64,000 nt of DNA from JAFGDH01 sp964441265 (lineage in GTDB: Archaea > Aenigmatarchaeota > Aenigmatarchaeia > QMZP01 > QMZT01), in contig CAYYKJ010000005.1 in the NCBI GenBank assembly GCA_964441265.1, positions 40,664 through 104,663 on the forward strand. The letters are read 5' to 3'. Positions 7,973 through 16,422 of this stretch are shown in pieces. Under the pieces are notes generated by a model. The model was not told the origin of the DNA. It did no database searches and worked only from the letters and a program-made list of their open reading frames with translations. The translations under genes were made by a program, and so were the position numbers. The first letter of the stretch is position 1, and the number at the start of each line of letters is the position of its first letter.

Positions 7973-7991
7973 GTCAGTATTTCAGTGGATT

Positions 7992-8264
7992 TTATCTTTC
8001 CTGCTGCCACGGAAGCAGTTTTTCCAGCACGATTCTTTTCGGATAACCTCGGATCTCTCTGTTTTTCCATGAACAAGAATTAGATTCTACCGGATCATCG
8101 GCCAGGTATACCTTTGATTTTCTGATGTCTTTTTCACTCATGACAATGGCATATTTGGTTTTTCCTGAGAGATTTTCGGGAATCTTGAGGTTTTTGTGCC
8201 TGCTCGGGAATTCTACGATATCCGCCACCGCTCTCAGGGTTCCTTCCCCGGCATAGTCTCTCAT
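7992..8264 (-). CDS. Hypothetical protein, 90 aa
   Basis: No family is recognised. The protein is soluble, with a basic C-terminal half (RGYPKRIVLEKLLPWQQER). A TTTAAATTTTTT element lies about 20 nt upstream of the ATG, supporting a leaderless transcript. It converges on the histidine kinase gene with a 19-nt gap and lies just upstream of the cysS 3' end. Confidence 0.5.
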   Translation of the reverse strand: MRDYAGEGTLRAVADIVEFPSRHKNLKIPENLSGKTKYAIVMSEKDIRKSKVYLADDPVESNSCSWKNREIRGYPKRIVLEKLLPWQQER

Positions 8265-8288
8265 GGTTTAATTATGACAGAAAAAAAT

Positions 8289-9821
8289 TTAAATCAATCT
8301 CCATCTCGTGCCCTTCTCCTTGTCCTCCAGCACGATTCCCAGCTCTTTCAGTTCCTCCCTGATCATGTCGGACATGTCGTATTCCTTCCTCTTCCGCAGG
8401 CTCTCCCTCACGTCGGCGATCATGGTGACCAGCTGATCCAGAAGATCGTGACCGGGCTCCAGCGTCTTCATCCTCTTTATCTCGGAGTCCAGCTTCTTTG
8501 CCGCCTTGGGGTCTTTGGAATCCAGGTCCCTGTGTATCTTCGTGGCCAGCCCGAACACCTTGCCCATCAGCTCCGGGGGTATCTCCTTCTTCCCCAGAAC
8601 GCCGAGAACCCTGTCGAATCTGTTTATGGTCTTCTCTGCCATCTGCGCGTCTCCGGTTCCCATCTTACCCTCTTCGATCAGCTTGTTGACTTCCTTTATG
8701 AAATCGAACATGGAAGCCAGGGCGGTGTTTATGTCCAGGTCGTCATCCATGGCCTTCCTGAAGTCATCCATGGCCTTCCTGGTTAGGTCCTTCACCCTGG
8801 GATTTTTCCTGCTTCCCCTGGTCTCCCCCAGCAGGTCGAGGAAATTGTGTATCCTCTCCAGCGCCTGCTTCGAGTCCCAGAGCACCTTGTCGGTTATGTT
8901 GAGCTTGGAGCGGTAATGGGTGGATATGAGGGAATACCTTATCGCCATGGTATCGTGTCCCCTTTTTACTAGATCCCGGAGGGTGAAGAAGTTCCCCTCG
9001 GATTTGCTCATCTTCTTGCCCTCCACCAGCACGTGCTCGTTGTGGAGCCAGTATCGGACGAACTGCTTCCCGTTGGCGGCCTCGGACTGGGCGATCTCGT
9101 TCTCGTGGTGGGGGAATATGAGGTCCACCCCTCCCCCGTGGATATCTATGGTGGGCCCGAGATACTTGGTGCTCATGACCGAGCACTCTATGTGCCATCC
9201 GGGGCGTCCCTTCCCGAGATCCGTCTCCCAGAACACGTCCCCGTCCTCCTTGGTCCATGCCTTCCACAGGGCGAAGTCCCTGGCCTCCTCCTTGGTGTAT
9301 TCATCCTGGGAGACCCTGGCGCCTGATTTGAGCTGGGAGAGGTCTATCTTGGAGAGCTTCCCGTACCCGTCGAACTTGGAGACGTCGTAGTATATACAGT
9401 CGTCTTCCCCCTTGTAGGCGTATCCCTTCTTGAGAAGCTTTTTCACCATCTTGACCATGTCTTTTGTCTCCTCGGTGGCCTTGGGGTAAACCTCGAAATC
9501 CTCCACGTTGAGCTCCTTCAGGTCCTCGAAGAATATCTTCGTGTACCTCTCCGTGAATTCCTTCAGGGTCACTCCCTCCTTCCGGGAGTCCCTGATGGTC
9601 TTGTCATCCACATCCGTTATGTTCATGACGTGCTTGACCCTGAATCCCCTGTACTTCAGGTATCTCCTGAGGAGGTCGTAGAACATGAAGGCCCTTAGGT
9701 TTCCTATGTGGGCGTAGGAATATACGGTGGGTCCGCAGGTATACATGTTCACCTTGCCCTTCTTCAGGGGTATGAATTCGTCCTTCTTCCTGGTCAGCGT
9801 GTTGTAAAACCTGAGCACCAT
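8289..9821 (-). CDS. cysS: Cysteinyl-tRNA synthetase
   Basis: A class I aminoacyl-tRNA synthetase that charges tRNA(Cys). The zinc/active-site region YTCGPTVYSYAHIGN carries C28 or so and the HIGN signature. The metal ligands continue in WHIECSVM and HENEIAQSEA. KKMSKSEGN is the KMSKS loop. The product is about 510 residues, normal for the family. I chose ATG 9821 because GATTTAAATT lies about 25-30 nt upstream; ATG 9836 is the alternative. It lies downstream of cysK and a wHTH gene, consistent with a cysteine-focused operon, though it seems to have its own promoter. Confidence 0.95.
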   Translation of the reverse strand: MVLRFYNTLTRKKDEFIPLKKGKVNMYTCGPTVYSYAHIGNLRAFMFYDLLRRYLKYRGFRVKHVMNITDVDDKTIRDSRKEGVTLKEFTERYTKIFFEDLKELNVEDFEVYPKATEETKDMVKMVKKLLKKGYAYKGEDDCIYYDVSKFDGYGKLSKIDLSQLKSGARVSQDEYTKEEARDFALWKAWTKEDGDVFWETDLGKGRPGWHIECSVMSTKYLGPTIDIHGGGVDLIFPHHENEIAQSEAANGKQFVRYWLHNEHVLVEGKKMSKSEGNFFTLRDLVKRGHDTMAIRYSLISTHYRSKLNITDKVLWDSKQALERIHNFLDLLGETRGSRKNPRVKDLTRKAMDDFRKAMDDDLDINTALASMFDFIKEVNKLIEEGKMGTGDAQMAEKTINRFDRVLGVLGKKEIPPELMGKVFGLATKIHRDLDSKDPKAAKKLDSEIKRMKTLEPGHDLLDQLVTMIADVRESLRKRKEYDMSDMIREELKELGIVLEDKEKGTRWRLI

Positions 9822-9845
9822 ATTATCACTTTCCATCCATTCAAT

Positions 9846-10058
9846 TTAAATCTTTCTTCCGGTCAGGCGGAAGGTTTTCCTCCTCATGTCCCCGAGGTCG
9901 GCGTTTTCCCTGACCATCCCCATATCCTCGAGCTTCCTTATCGCGAACCTTATGGTCCGTTCGGGCATACCGGTCCTTTCCCTTATCTCGCTCAGATGAT
10001 GTTCGGAATCCTCCAGCACCTCCATGACCTTCTTTCCGCTCCTGGGTATGTCACACAT
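9846..10058 (-). CDS. Small winged-helix regulator in cysteine operon
   Basis: A 70-residue single winged-helix domain. HHLSEIRERTGMPERTIRFA is a clear helix-turn-helix, followed by KLEDMGMVRENADLGDMRRK, a typical MarR/ArsR-like wing. Its start codon follows the cysK stop directly, so it is almost certainly co-transcribed with serK-cysK. It could regulate cysteine synthesis, but no operator is visible. Confidence 0.7.
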   Translation of the reverse strand: MCDIPRSGKKVMEVLEDSEHHLSEIRERTGMPERTIRFAIRKLEDMGMVRENADLGDMRRKTFRLTGRKI

Positions 10059-10949
10059 TCATTCACCTCCGAAAAGTCCGGTTGACAGGTATTTCATGCC
10101 CCCGTCCGGCAGCATCGCAACTATCGTTCCCCTTTTAACTTTCTTCGCCTCTCTAATGGCAGCGAATACAGCGGCGCCGGAACTCATTCCCGCGAATATA
10201 CCTTCTTTCCCGGCCAGGATTCTGGAGGTTCTGACTGCATCTTCCATCCTCACCAGGACCCTCCCGTCTGTTCCGGAGGGGTCCAGTATTTCCGGGACCC
10301 GGTTAATCTCCATGTTCTTCAGTCCCTGTATGGGCGTGTCCCTGTGGGGCTCCACTCCGACCACGCGGATGCTGGGGTTCTTCTCCCTCAGGAACCTTCC
10401 TGCGCCCATTATGGTCCCGCATGTCCCCATGCCGGCCACGAAGACGTCCACTTCCCCGCTCTGCTCCCATATCTCCGGTCCGGTGGTCTCGTAGTGGGCG
10501 AGGGCGTTGGAGGGATTGCTGAACTGGTCGGTGAGGAAATATTCATCATCCATTGCCAGCTCCCCGGCCTTGTCTCTCGCCCCGTCCATTCCCCTGCCGG
10601 CATGGGTCAGGATGATTTCTGCGCCGAATGCCTTCATGATTCTCCTTCTTTCGATGCTCATGGATTCAGGCATGACCAGGGTGGCTTTGTATCCCTTCTC
10701 CGCCGCAATCATGGCCAGCGCTATTCCCGTGTTTCCCGAAGTGGCCTCGAGTATCTTTTTACCCCTGAAGAGTTCGCCCTTCCTTTCCGCGCTTTCGATC
10801 ATGTATTTCGCGGCGCGGTCCTTGACCGATCCCCCGGGGTTGGCCGCCTCCAGCTTGGCGAGTATTCTCACGCTTGGATTGGGGTTCATTTTCCTTATCT
10901 CCACCATAGGGGTGTTGCCTATGGCGGAGGTTACGCTTTTTCTGGTCAT
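10059..10949 (-). CDS. cysK: Cysteine synthase / O-phosphoserine sulfhydrylase family
   Basis: A PLP-dependent beta-replacement enzyme that makes cysteine from an activated serine and sulfide. The PLP lysine is in NPGGSVKDRAA (K43). The substrate loop is ATSGNTG, and the phosphate-binding Gly-rich loop is GMGTCGTIMGAG. Length is 296 residues, normal. Its start overlaps the stop of the upstream SerK-like gene as ATGA, implying coupled translation. With a serine kinase as partner, O-phosphoserine is the likely substrate; the sequence alone does not separate this from O-acetylserine use. Confidence 0.9.
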   Translation of the reverse strand: MTRKSVTSAIGNTPMVEIRKMNPNPSVRILAKLEAANPGGSVKDRAAKYMIESAERKGELFRGKKILEATSGNTGIALAMIAAEKGYKATLVMPESMSIERRRIMKAFGAEIILTHAGRGMDGARDKAGELAMDDEYFLTDQFSNPSNALAHYETTGPEIWEQSGEVDVFVAGMGTCGTIMGAGRFLREKNPSIRVVGVEPHRDTPIQGLKNMEINRVPEILDPSGTDGRVLVRMEDAVRTSRILAGKEGIFAGMSSGAAVFAAIREAKKVKRGTIVAMLPDGGMKYLSTGLFGGE

Positions 10950-11420
10950 GCCCCCCTCCCTGTCAGGTCAATGATTCCGGATACGTGGACCAGGCGTTTC
11001 CCCAGCCTGATAAAATGGAATGTGGACTTCGGCGGGAATTTCTCCCCCCTTTCCGCCTTTTCAAGAACCCGCCCCTTGGTGAGGTCCTTCTTCGATTTCA
11101 GGACTATTCTCGGATCGCTGTAATCCACCGAAATCGCGGGAATTCTCTCCAGACCCATCCTTTTGAATGCCCCCACCCTATGGTGGCCGTCTATGATCAT
11201 CTTTGAATGCCCGTCGATGACTATGGGGGATTTCAGACCGCTTTTTTCGATGGACCTTTCCAGGAAGTCCACCGTGCCTTTCCTGATGTCTTCATGCCCC
11301 TTCAGTGTATTTATCGGGACGGAGTCAGACCTGATGCGTATGTTTTCCCTCAGAAACAGATCGATAGAAGAACCCCTGGACAGATCATTTCCCAGGACAG
11401 AGATTCTTCGCGGTTTCCAT
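10946..11420 (-). CDS. serK: SerK-like ADP-dependent serine kinase (ParB/Srx fold), start frame disrupted
   Basis: The conserved ParB/sulfiredoxin core IIDGHHRVGAFKRMG is followed by a C-terminal ERGEKFPPKSTFHFI block. This resembles the KRGEVFxPKTT block of Thermococcus SerK, which phosphorylates free serine for cysteine synthesis. The segment LKGHEDIRKGTVDFLERS holds the Glu equivalent to the SerK catalytic base; its codon is 11293-11291. The nearest standard start in frame, GTG 11272, lies downstream and would delete that Glu. The frame stays open to about 11424. An ATG at 11420, placed about 25 nt after a CATATATAAC TATA box, is one base out of frame. Removing one base there gives MKPRRISVLGNDL. 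I infer a sequencing indel or true frameshift. Confidence 0.6.
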
Positions 11421-11506
11421 CGTTATCAATTACCTTTTCGCGGGTAAGTTATATATGCTTTTCGTTAGGGGCAAGAAAAATATCACAGAATACTGCCGGA
11501 ATGGGA

Positions 11507-11520
11507 ATTTAAGTATATAA
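11507..11520 (+). promoter_or_regulatory. TATA box for secreted Cys-rich protein gene
   Basis: ATTTAAGTATATAA lies 37-50 nt upstream of the ATG at 11557. A GGTGAT ribosome binding site at 11546-11551 follows, with 5 nt spacing, so this gene has a short leader and is not leaderless. Confidence 0.5.
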
Positions 11521-11556
11521 GGGATTTCCCTGGAAATTATAAAGGGGTGATGTATA

Positions 11557-12927
11557 ATGGCATCTAAAATTTGTTTCATTGGCATGTTTCTGGCCATTCT
11601 CATGTTTTCGGGGTCTGTTCTGGCCCAGACAGGTGATACCGTTGATGAGCCGGTTAGCGGTACGCAGACTCAGGAAGTGGTGCAGCAGCCGGGGACGATG
11701 GGCACGGAAAGCGGTTGCGGATGTAATTATGACGGGGTTTGCGATGAAAGCGAATGCAGCGACTGCAAAGACTGCATGAATTACCTTTCCGCCATCATCG
11801 AAAATGCGGTGCAGAAAACTACGACAAGACCCTCAGTGAAGATGGTGTATGCGGTTGATGATTCTCTCATGAGAGAGCTGGATTCGCTCATGCTCAGGCT
11901 CAAGGAAGCCGAGATGTCCGGTGATTCCTCGCTGGCTGAGAAGATGAGGTCCAGGATAAGGGAAGTGAGGGATAGGATAGACTCCTCTTCGGGCGCTTCC
12001 GGAGAGTCCGGATCGGGCTCCGGGGGAGAGGCTTACACGCCGGCGAAAGAGGCCATGCAGGTGGACAAATGCGCGGAGCTGAAGAACTGGGAAGTGAAAA
12101 GGGACTTCTATCTGGGTCTGAAAGAGCTCACTGACGAGGAACTCAGAGCAAAGGGTTATTCGGGTCGCGAAGAGATAGAGGCGACCATAGAGAAGCTGGA
12201 AGACGGCATGGAAAGGATAAGGAGGGAATGCACCGGTTCATCCACCCCGGAAAGCGGGGGATTCGGTGAGACGCAAGCGACCGTTGAGAGGCCGGTCGTA
12301 GCGACGAATGCCGGTGAAATCGGCAATTATTACAGGATAAGGATAGAGAGCATAATGAGCGATGCGGAGAATCTGGACGAGAAGATAGAAAACCTCAAGG
12401 ACTTGAGGAATGACGTAGACAACCTCATATCCGAGCTCATAAAAAGCAGGGACTCCTTCAACGCTTCGGATGTCTCTGGCTTCGTGGAGAGCGTGCAGGT
12501 GACTCCCGGCAGGATCGTTGCCGGCAATGTCGGCGTGAATGCTCTGGGAAAGAGGATTTACACGAATCTGAACGATAGAGAGATAGAGATATCGCCTTCT
12601 GAGAGCCATGTGGTTATAAGGGAGGAGGGCGTAGAGGTGAACGCCTCCGATGTCAAAATAGAGAAGGGAAAGATGACAGTCGGATCCTCCGAGGTGAAGG
12701 TGAATCCTTCCCAGGCACGGAGCATGGCCGCAAAGGTAGTCCGGTCCGTAAGGAACATGGAGCTGAAGAGCGAGGAAGGAAGGGCCGTGTATTCGGTGGA
12801 AGGCCAGGAAGACAGAAATCTTCTCGGTTTCATCCCCGTGAGGATGGACAAGAGGGTGACGATAGACGCCGCCAGTGCCGAGCAGATAAGTGAGGAAGCT
12901 CCCTGGTGGTCGTTCATGGCGTTCTGA
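11557..12927 (+). CDS. Secreted Cys-rich and coiled-coil protein
   Basis: A 456-residue protein with a signal peptide (hydrophobic residues 5-23, probable cleavage after SVLAQ). Next comes a Cys-rich motif GCGCNYDGVCDESECSDCKDC (residues about 53-73). It is of the same broad type as the two CGNxxCE...CPEDC motifs near the end of the giant protein. Residues about 100-250 are charged and helical (coiled-coil). The C-terminal 120 residues are beta-rich. No enzyme motif is seen. I infer an extracellular or surface protein; no anchor is visible at the C-terminus. Confidence 0.7.
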   Translation: MASKICFIGMFLAILMFSGSVLAQTGDTVDEPVSGTQTQEVVQQPGTMGTESGCGCNYDGVCDESECSDCKDCMNYLSAIIENAVQKTTTRPSVKMVYAVDDSLMRELDSLMLRLKEAEMSGDSSLAEKMRSRIREVRDRIDSSSGASGESGSGSGGEAYTPAKEAMQVDKCAELKNWEVKRDFYLGLKELTDEELRAKGYSGREEIEATIEKLEDGMERIRRECTGSSTPESGGFGETQATVERPVVATNAGEIGNYYRIRIESIMSDAENLDEKIENLKDLRNDVDNLISELIKSRDSFNASDVSGFVESVQVTPGRIVAGNVGVNALGKRIYTNLNDREIEISPSESHVVIREEGVEVNASDVKIEKGKMTVGSSEVKVNPSQARSMAAKVVRSVRNMELKSEEGRAVYSVEGQEDRNLLGFIPVRMDKRVTIDAASAEQISEEAPWWSFMAF

Positions 12928-12956
12928 GGGAGAACGCCATTTTTTATTTCTTTTTT
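12918..12956 (+). terminator. Hairpin plus U-tract terminator
   Basis: GGCGTTCT (12918-12925) and AGAACGCC (12931-12938) form a perfect 8-bp stem with a 5-nt loop, followed by a T-rich run (12940-12956). The stem overlaps the stop codon of the upstream gene. Archaeal termination mainly needs the U-tract, so the hairpin may instead stabilise the mRNA 3' end. Confidence 0.5.
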
Positions 12957-12968
12957 CATTCTAATAAC

Positions 12969-13307
12969 ATGGGGAAGATATCGGAATTCATAGGATACAT
13001 GGAGGCGAAGCATATCAGATCAGGCGACAGAGTGCCCGAAATAGCAGTGAACAACGGCGAGGTCAGACCCCTTGAACTGGAGTCCGACGGTTTTTGCGGG
13101 ATTAAAAGAATTCTGAGATGTCTAGAAAAACCGGTGAGTCTTGATATTTTTTATATAAAGAACCCCCTTACGGGAAAGGAACTGAGTTTCGGGGTAGGCC
13201 GCTGCATAGAACAGGCATACAGGGAGCAAAACGCTGTTCCCGCTTCGGACTATCCGCTCGGATGCAGAGTTTGTTCTTATGTGAAAAACACTCTGGTGAG
13301 GCTCTGA
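12969..13307 (+). CDS. Hypothetical protein, 112 aa
   Basis: No family is recognised. The protein is small and soluble with a mixed alpha/beta pattern. Cys residues lie at CGIKRILRC, GRCIEQA and a C-terminal GCRVCSYVKN; these could bind metal, but the spacing matches no known motif. ATG 12969 follows a T-rich spacer after the upstream terminator; I prefer it to an upstream in-frame GTG inside the terminator region. Confidence 0.5.
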   Translation: MGKISEFIGYMEAKHIRSGDRVPEIAVNNGEVRPLELESDGFCGIKRILRCLEKPVSLDIFYIKNPLTGKELSFGVGRCIEQAYREQNAVPASDYPLGCRVCSYVKNTLVRL

Positions 13308-13355
13308 TCAGCGTCTTCTCAAAACAAATTAAAGAAGTGGAAACATAGAATAACC

Positions 13356-14543
13356 ATGGAACTTTGGACGGACAAGTACAGGCCCGGAAGCGTCGGGGGG
13401 ATCCTCAGCCAGAACAAGGCCGTCGAGGCGACGCTCTCCTTCCTCAGCCAGTGGAAACCGGGTAAGGCTCTCCTGTTTTACGGCCCGCCGGGGACAGGGA
13501 AGACCCTGCTGGCGGAGACCGTGGCCAGGGAGAGGGGATGGATGCTGACCGCCCTCAACGCTTCGGACAAGAGGAACACGGATGCGATAGAATCACAGAT
13601 GCTGGAGTCCTCCAAGAACAGGGGGCTCTTTTCCAAGGGGAGGCTCATACTCATAGACGAGATAGACGGGCTCTCCGGGAACAGCGACAGGGGAGGTGCC
13701 CAGGCGGTAATAAAGGTGATAAAGGAATCGAAATTCCCGGTCATACTCACGGCGAACGACCCTTACAGTTCAAAGCTGAAGAGTCTCAGGAGATACTGTA
13801 AGATGGTCAAGTTCTCCAAGGTCCATGCGCTTTCCATAGCCAAGAGGCTGAGGGAGATATGCGAGTCCGAGGGCATTTCTGTCAGGGGGGACGTTCTCAA
13901 GAACCTCGCCAGGTGGTCCTCCGGGGACATGCGCTCCGCCCTCGCCGACCTGCAGGGGATTTCCCAGAGAAGGGAGGAGATAGGGGAGGACGACCTTCTC
14001 TCCCTTGGATACAGGGAAAGGAAATCCAATGTATTCGAGATACTCCCGGCGGTATTCAAATCCGGCAACCCCAGGGCGGCCAGGAAGGCCATATACGAGT
14101 GCGACAAGGACCCCGACGAGATATTCTGGTGGATCGAAAGCAACGTTCATTCCCAGTTCAGGGATCCCTCCTCGCTGGCCATGGCTCTGGACATGCTTTC
14201 CAGGGCCGACCTTTACAGGCAGAAGGTGATGAAGCAGCAGAACTGGGCCTTCAAGGGATACATGGTGGACCTCATGTCGGGAGTTTCACTTTCCGGGGAG
14301 ACTGCCAGCGGATTCGTCCCCTTCAATCCGCCCAAGCGGCTGGTCATGCTGGGACGCTCCAAATCATCCCGGGCAAAGATGAAGCCCGTGATAGAGAAGA
14401 TAGGTGCATACACCCACTCCTCCGGCAGGGTGGTCAGGAGGGAATACATCCCCCTGTTGAGAATCATGCTCGGGAAAGGGACGGTTCCCCGGGAAGGTAT
14501 GGAGCTGACGGAGGACGAGGGGAAGACTTTGATTTCCGGGTGA
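13356..14543 (+). CDS. rfcL: Replication factor C large subunit
   Basis: A subunit of the clamp loader that opens PCNA at primer-template junctions. Residues 1-10 give the RFC box (MELWTDKYRP). Walker A is GPPGTGKT (43-50), Walker B is LILIDEIDG (about 97-105), and the sensor-1 region reads ILTANDPYSSKLKSLRR. ALNASDKRN is typical of the large rather than the small subunit. At 395 residues it is slightly short, and I do not see a clear C-terminal PIP box. An AAATTAAAG element about 30 nt upstream suggests a leaderless start. Confidence 0.92.
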   Translation: MELWTDKYRPGSVGGILSQNKAVEATLSFLSQWKPGKALLFYGPPGTGKTLLAETVARERGWMLTALNASDKRNTDAIESQMLESSKNRGLFSKGRLILIDEIDGLSGNSDRGGAQAVIKVIKESKFPVILTANDPYSSKLKSLRRYCKMVKFSKVHALSIAKRLREICESEGISVRGDVLKNLARWSSGDMRSALADLQGISQRREEIGEDDLLSLGYRERKSNVFEILPAVFKSGNPRAARKAIYECDKDPDEIFWWIESNVHSQFRDPSSLAMALDMLSRADLYRQKVMKQQNWAFKGYMVDLMSGVSLSGETASGFVPFNPPKRLVMLGRSKSSRAKMKPVIEKIGAYTHSSGRVVRREYIPLLRIMLGKGTVPREGMELTEDEGKTLISG

Positions 14544-14598
14544 AATCCTCTTTTTTGGATGCACTCAAGATTAAAAAATTTCTTCCGTAAGAAGAGAT

Positions 14599-15051
14599 AT
14601 GGCCGAGATAATTTACGGGAAAGATGAATTCGTATTGAAAGTGCCTCAGGAACTGCCTAAAGAACTGGAGCCCTCGGTTTCAGGAGATGATATTCCCATC
14701 TTCCCGGAATATCTTGAGAGAAGTTTGTCTGGTTCCTCCACTTGGATAACTTGTCTTCCCGCGGTTGATATAATGTACATCACCGATGGTAAAAAGGCAA
14801 TCAATTTTTTTATGGAAAAGTTCGATGAAAAATCCCGAAGAGAAAGGAATTTCGGGCTCGTGAGCAAGTATCACGATTTTGGAAGTGGTTCCGAAAGAAA
14901 GACCTTTGTGCAGAAGGAGAGATCAGTGAGGGCAAGATACCTGCTTGTTACCGGATATGATGAAAATCCGTTTATGATAGATGTGAAAAAACCAAAAACT
15001 CTTACTGTAATTTCTGAACCAGAGCGGATTCATGTTTACGAAATCCGATAA
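14599..15051 (+). CDS. Hypothetical protein, 150 aa
   Basis: No family is recognised. It is a soluble, mixed alpha/beta protein with no signal peptide. The central segment WITCLPAVDIMYITDGKKAI and the C-terminal beta-rich KPKTLTVISEPERIHVYEIR look well folded. It begins 55 nt after rfcL, with a TTAAAAAATTT element (14570-14580) about 20-25 nt before the ATG. It ends 5 nt before the convergent OB-HD nuclease gene. Confidence 0.5.
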   Translation: MAEIIYGKDEFVLKVPQELPKELEPSVSGDDIPIFPEYLERSLSGSSTWITCLPAVDIMYITDGKKAINFFMEKFDEKSRRERNFGLVSKYHDFGSGSERKTFVQKERSVRARYLLVTGYDENPFMIDVKKPKTLTVISEPERIHVYEIR

Positions 15052-15056
15052 AAATA

Positions 15057-16013
15057 TTATTTCAAATAGATGTTCCCGAAGTCGGGCGTGTACACGTAAT
15101 CGTCTTCCGTTGATGCTCTCTTCATCCTCCCCAGCATGTACACCACCTTGGAGTCTATGTCGTCCGCGTGGTATACGCAGAGCGCCTCGGGCGTGGCGGG
15201 CGTCCTGGGCGATCCGTATTCCATCTTCCCGTGGTGGGAAGCGAGTATGTGCTTTATCTTGAGCCGGAGCTCTTCCGGAGTCCCCAGTTCCTCCATCTTC
15301 CCGTTGACCATCTCCAGCGATAACAGGAGATGACCTATCATCATCCCCTCGGTGGAGGTCTTTATGTTGGTGGTCACGGAGAGCTCCTTCATCTTCCCCA
15401 CGTCATGGAGCATGGCTCCCGTGATCATTATGTCCCTGTCCAGTTCCTTGTGGATTTTGGAGAGCAGGTCGCATATCCTGGTCACGTGGAGCGTGTGCTC
15501 CAGGAGGCCCCCTATCCATCCGTGGTGCCTGTACATGGCGGCGGGATGCTTCCTGAACTTTCCGGCGATATTCTCATCGTCCCTTATGAAGGCGAACACC
15601 AGCTTCTTCAGGTCGGGGTTCTTTATGGACTCCGCGAAGCCGTTGAGCTCCCCGATCATCTCCTCCTGGTCCCTTTGGGAAACGGGCAGGAATTCCGCCG
15701 GATCGTATTCCCCCCTTTTCACGACCTTTATGAATCCTCCCGGGGGGTTCACGTTTATGGAGACCATGTTCCTGAACTCGGTCGACTCTCCCTTTATGTG
15801 CACGACTCCGTCCGGGTTTATGGAGTTGAACAGTTTCTCCACTTCTTTTCTGTCGTTTCCTCCCCAGTAGCTGAGCATCATTTCTCCGGAGGTGTCCCCT
15901 ATCCGCATTTTGAACATGTAGCCCTTCTGGTAAGGGGTTATGTTCCTCTTGAACTTTACCACGAATTTCCCTTCCACAGGCTTGTAGGGCTTTAGTTCGA
16001 TCAGCGAAGTCAT
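15057..16013 (-). CDS. OB-fold/HD-domain nuclease (YhaM-like)
   Basis: A 318-residue protein with an N-terminal OB fold (about residues 1-110) and a C-terminal metal-dependent HD hydrolase domain. The HD metal ligands are visible as HGWIGGLLEHTLHV and ITGAMLHDVGKMKEL, with later ASHHGKMEYG and YHADDIDSK. This architecture matches bacterial YhaM-type 3'-5' exoribonucleases. The role in RNA turnover is inferred from the family. I chose ATG 16013 because it lies about 20-30 nt from a TATA element shared with the divergent gene. Confidence 0.8.
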   Translation of the reverse strand: MTSLIELKPYKPVEGKFVVKFKRNITPYQKGYMFKMRIGDTSGEMMLSYWGGNDRKEVEKLFNSINPDGVVHIKGESTEFRNMVSINVNPPGGFIKVVKRGEYDPAEFLPVSQRDQEEMIGELNGFAESIKNPDLKKLVFAFIRDDENIAGKFRKHPAAMYRHHGWIGGLLEHTLHVTRICDLLSKIHKELDRDIMITGAMLHDVGKMKELSVTTNIKTSTEGMMIGHLLLSLEMVNGKMEELGTPEELRLKIKHILASHHGKMEYGSPRTPATPEALCVYHADDIDSKVVYMLGRMKRASTEDDYVYTPDFGNIYLK

Positions 16014-16032
16014 AATAAAAAGGGGGAGGAAT

Positions 16033-16042
16033 GATTTAAAAG
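16033..16042. promoter_or_regulatory. Shared bidirectional TATA element
   Basis: GATTTAAAAG is near-palindromic. It lies about 25 nt upstream of ATG 16066 on the plus strand and about 20-29 nt upstream of ATG 16013 on the minus strand. No other TATA-like element fits either gene as well, so one site may serve both leaderless transcripts. Confidence 0.4.
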
Positions 16043-16065
16043 ATTGATCCGCCTTTTTTCTAATC

Positions 16066-16419
16066 ATGAAGAAAGTGCTAGTGGTCAATGACAACTCGAT
16101 TATGAACGTGTTGCATTCTAGATATCTGAAAGAAGCGGGCTATAGAACTGTTGCAGCATATGATGGAGTTGATGCAATAAATGCTTTAAAAAATGAAAAT
16201 CGGATTTCCGGTATGCTGCTGGACATTTATATGCCCAGGAAGGACGGATTTGAGGTGCTGAGATACATGAAAAACAGGGACATGGATATACCGGTCATTG
16301 TCACGAGCATGATGGACGCTTCTGAAATTCAGGGGAAACTGGATTCCATAAAATATCCCGTCGATATTGAAAGAGATACGGAAAAGGTCACCTCTCTGAT
16401 GAAGAAAAAAATAGGCTGA
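16066..16419 (+). CDS. Single-domain response regulator
   Basis: A 117-residue stand-alone receiver domain. The phospho-acceptor is D53 in LLDIYMPRKDG; the metal-binding pair is D9-N10 instead of the common Asp-Asp. T80/S81 in VTSMMD and the K96-Y-P region correspond to the switch Thr and Lys-Pro motif, slightly altered. There is no output domain, so it would act by protein contact. The only histidine kinase in the window, at 7253-7972, is a possible partner, unlinked by operon. Confidence 0.82.
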   Translation: MKKVLVVNDNSIMNVLHSRYLKEAGYRTVAAYDGVDAINALKNENRISGMLLDIYMPRKDGFEVLRYMKNRDMDIPVIVTSMMDASEIQGKLDSIKYPVDIERDTEKVTSLMKKKIG

Positions 16420-16422
16420 TTA

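Noticed and set aside
10344..11123. Long plus-strand open frame (259 codons) opposite cysK and serK
   Set aside because: It lies antisense to two conserved enzymes whose motifs are intact; its product has no recognisable features and its openness follows from the codon bias of the real genes.
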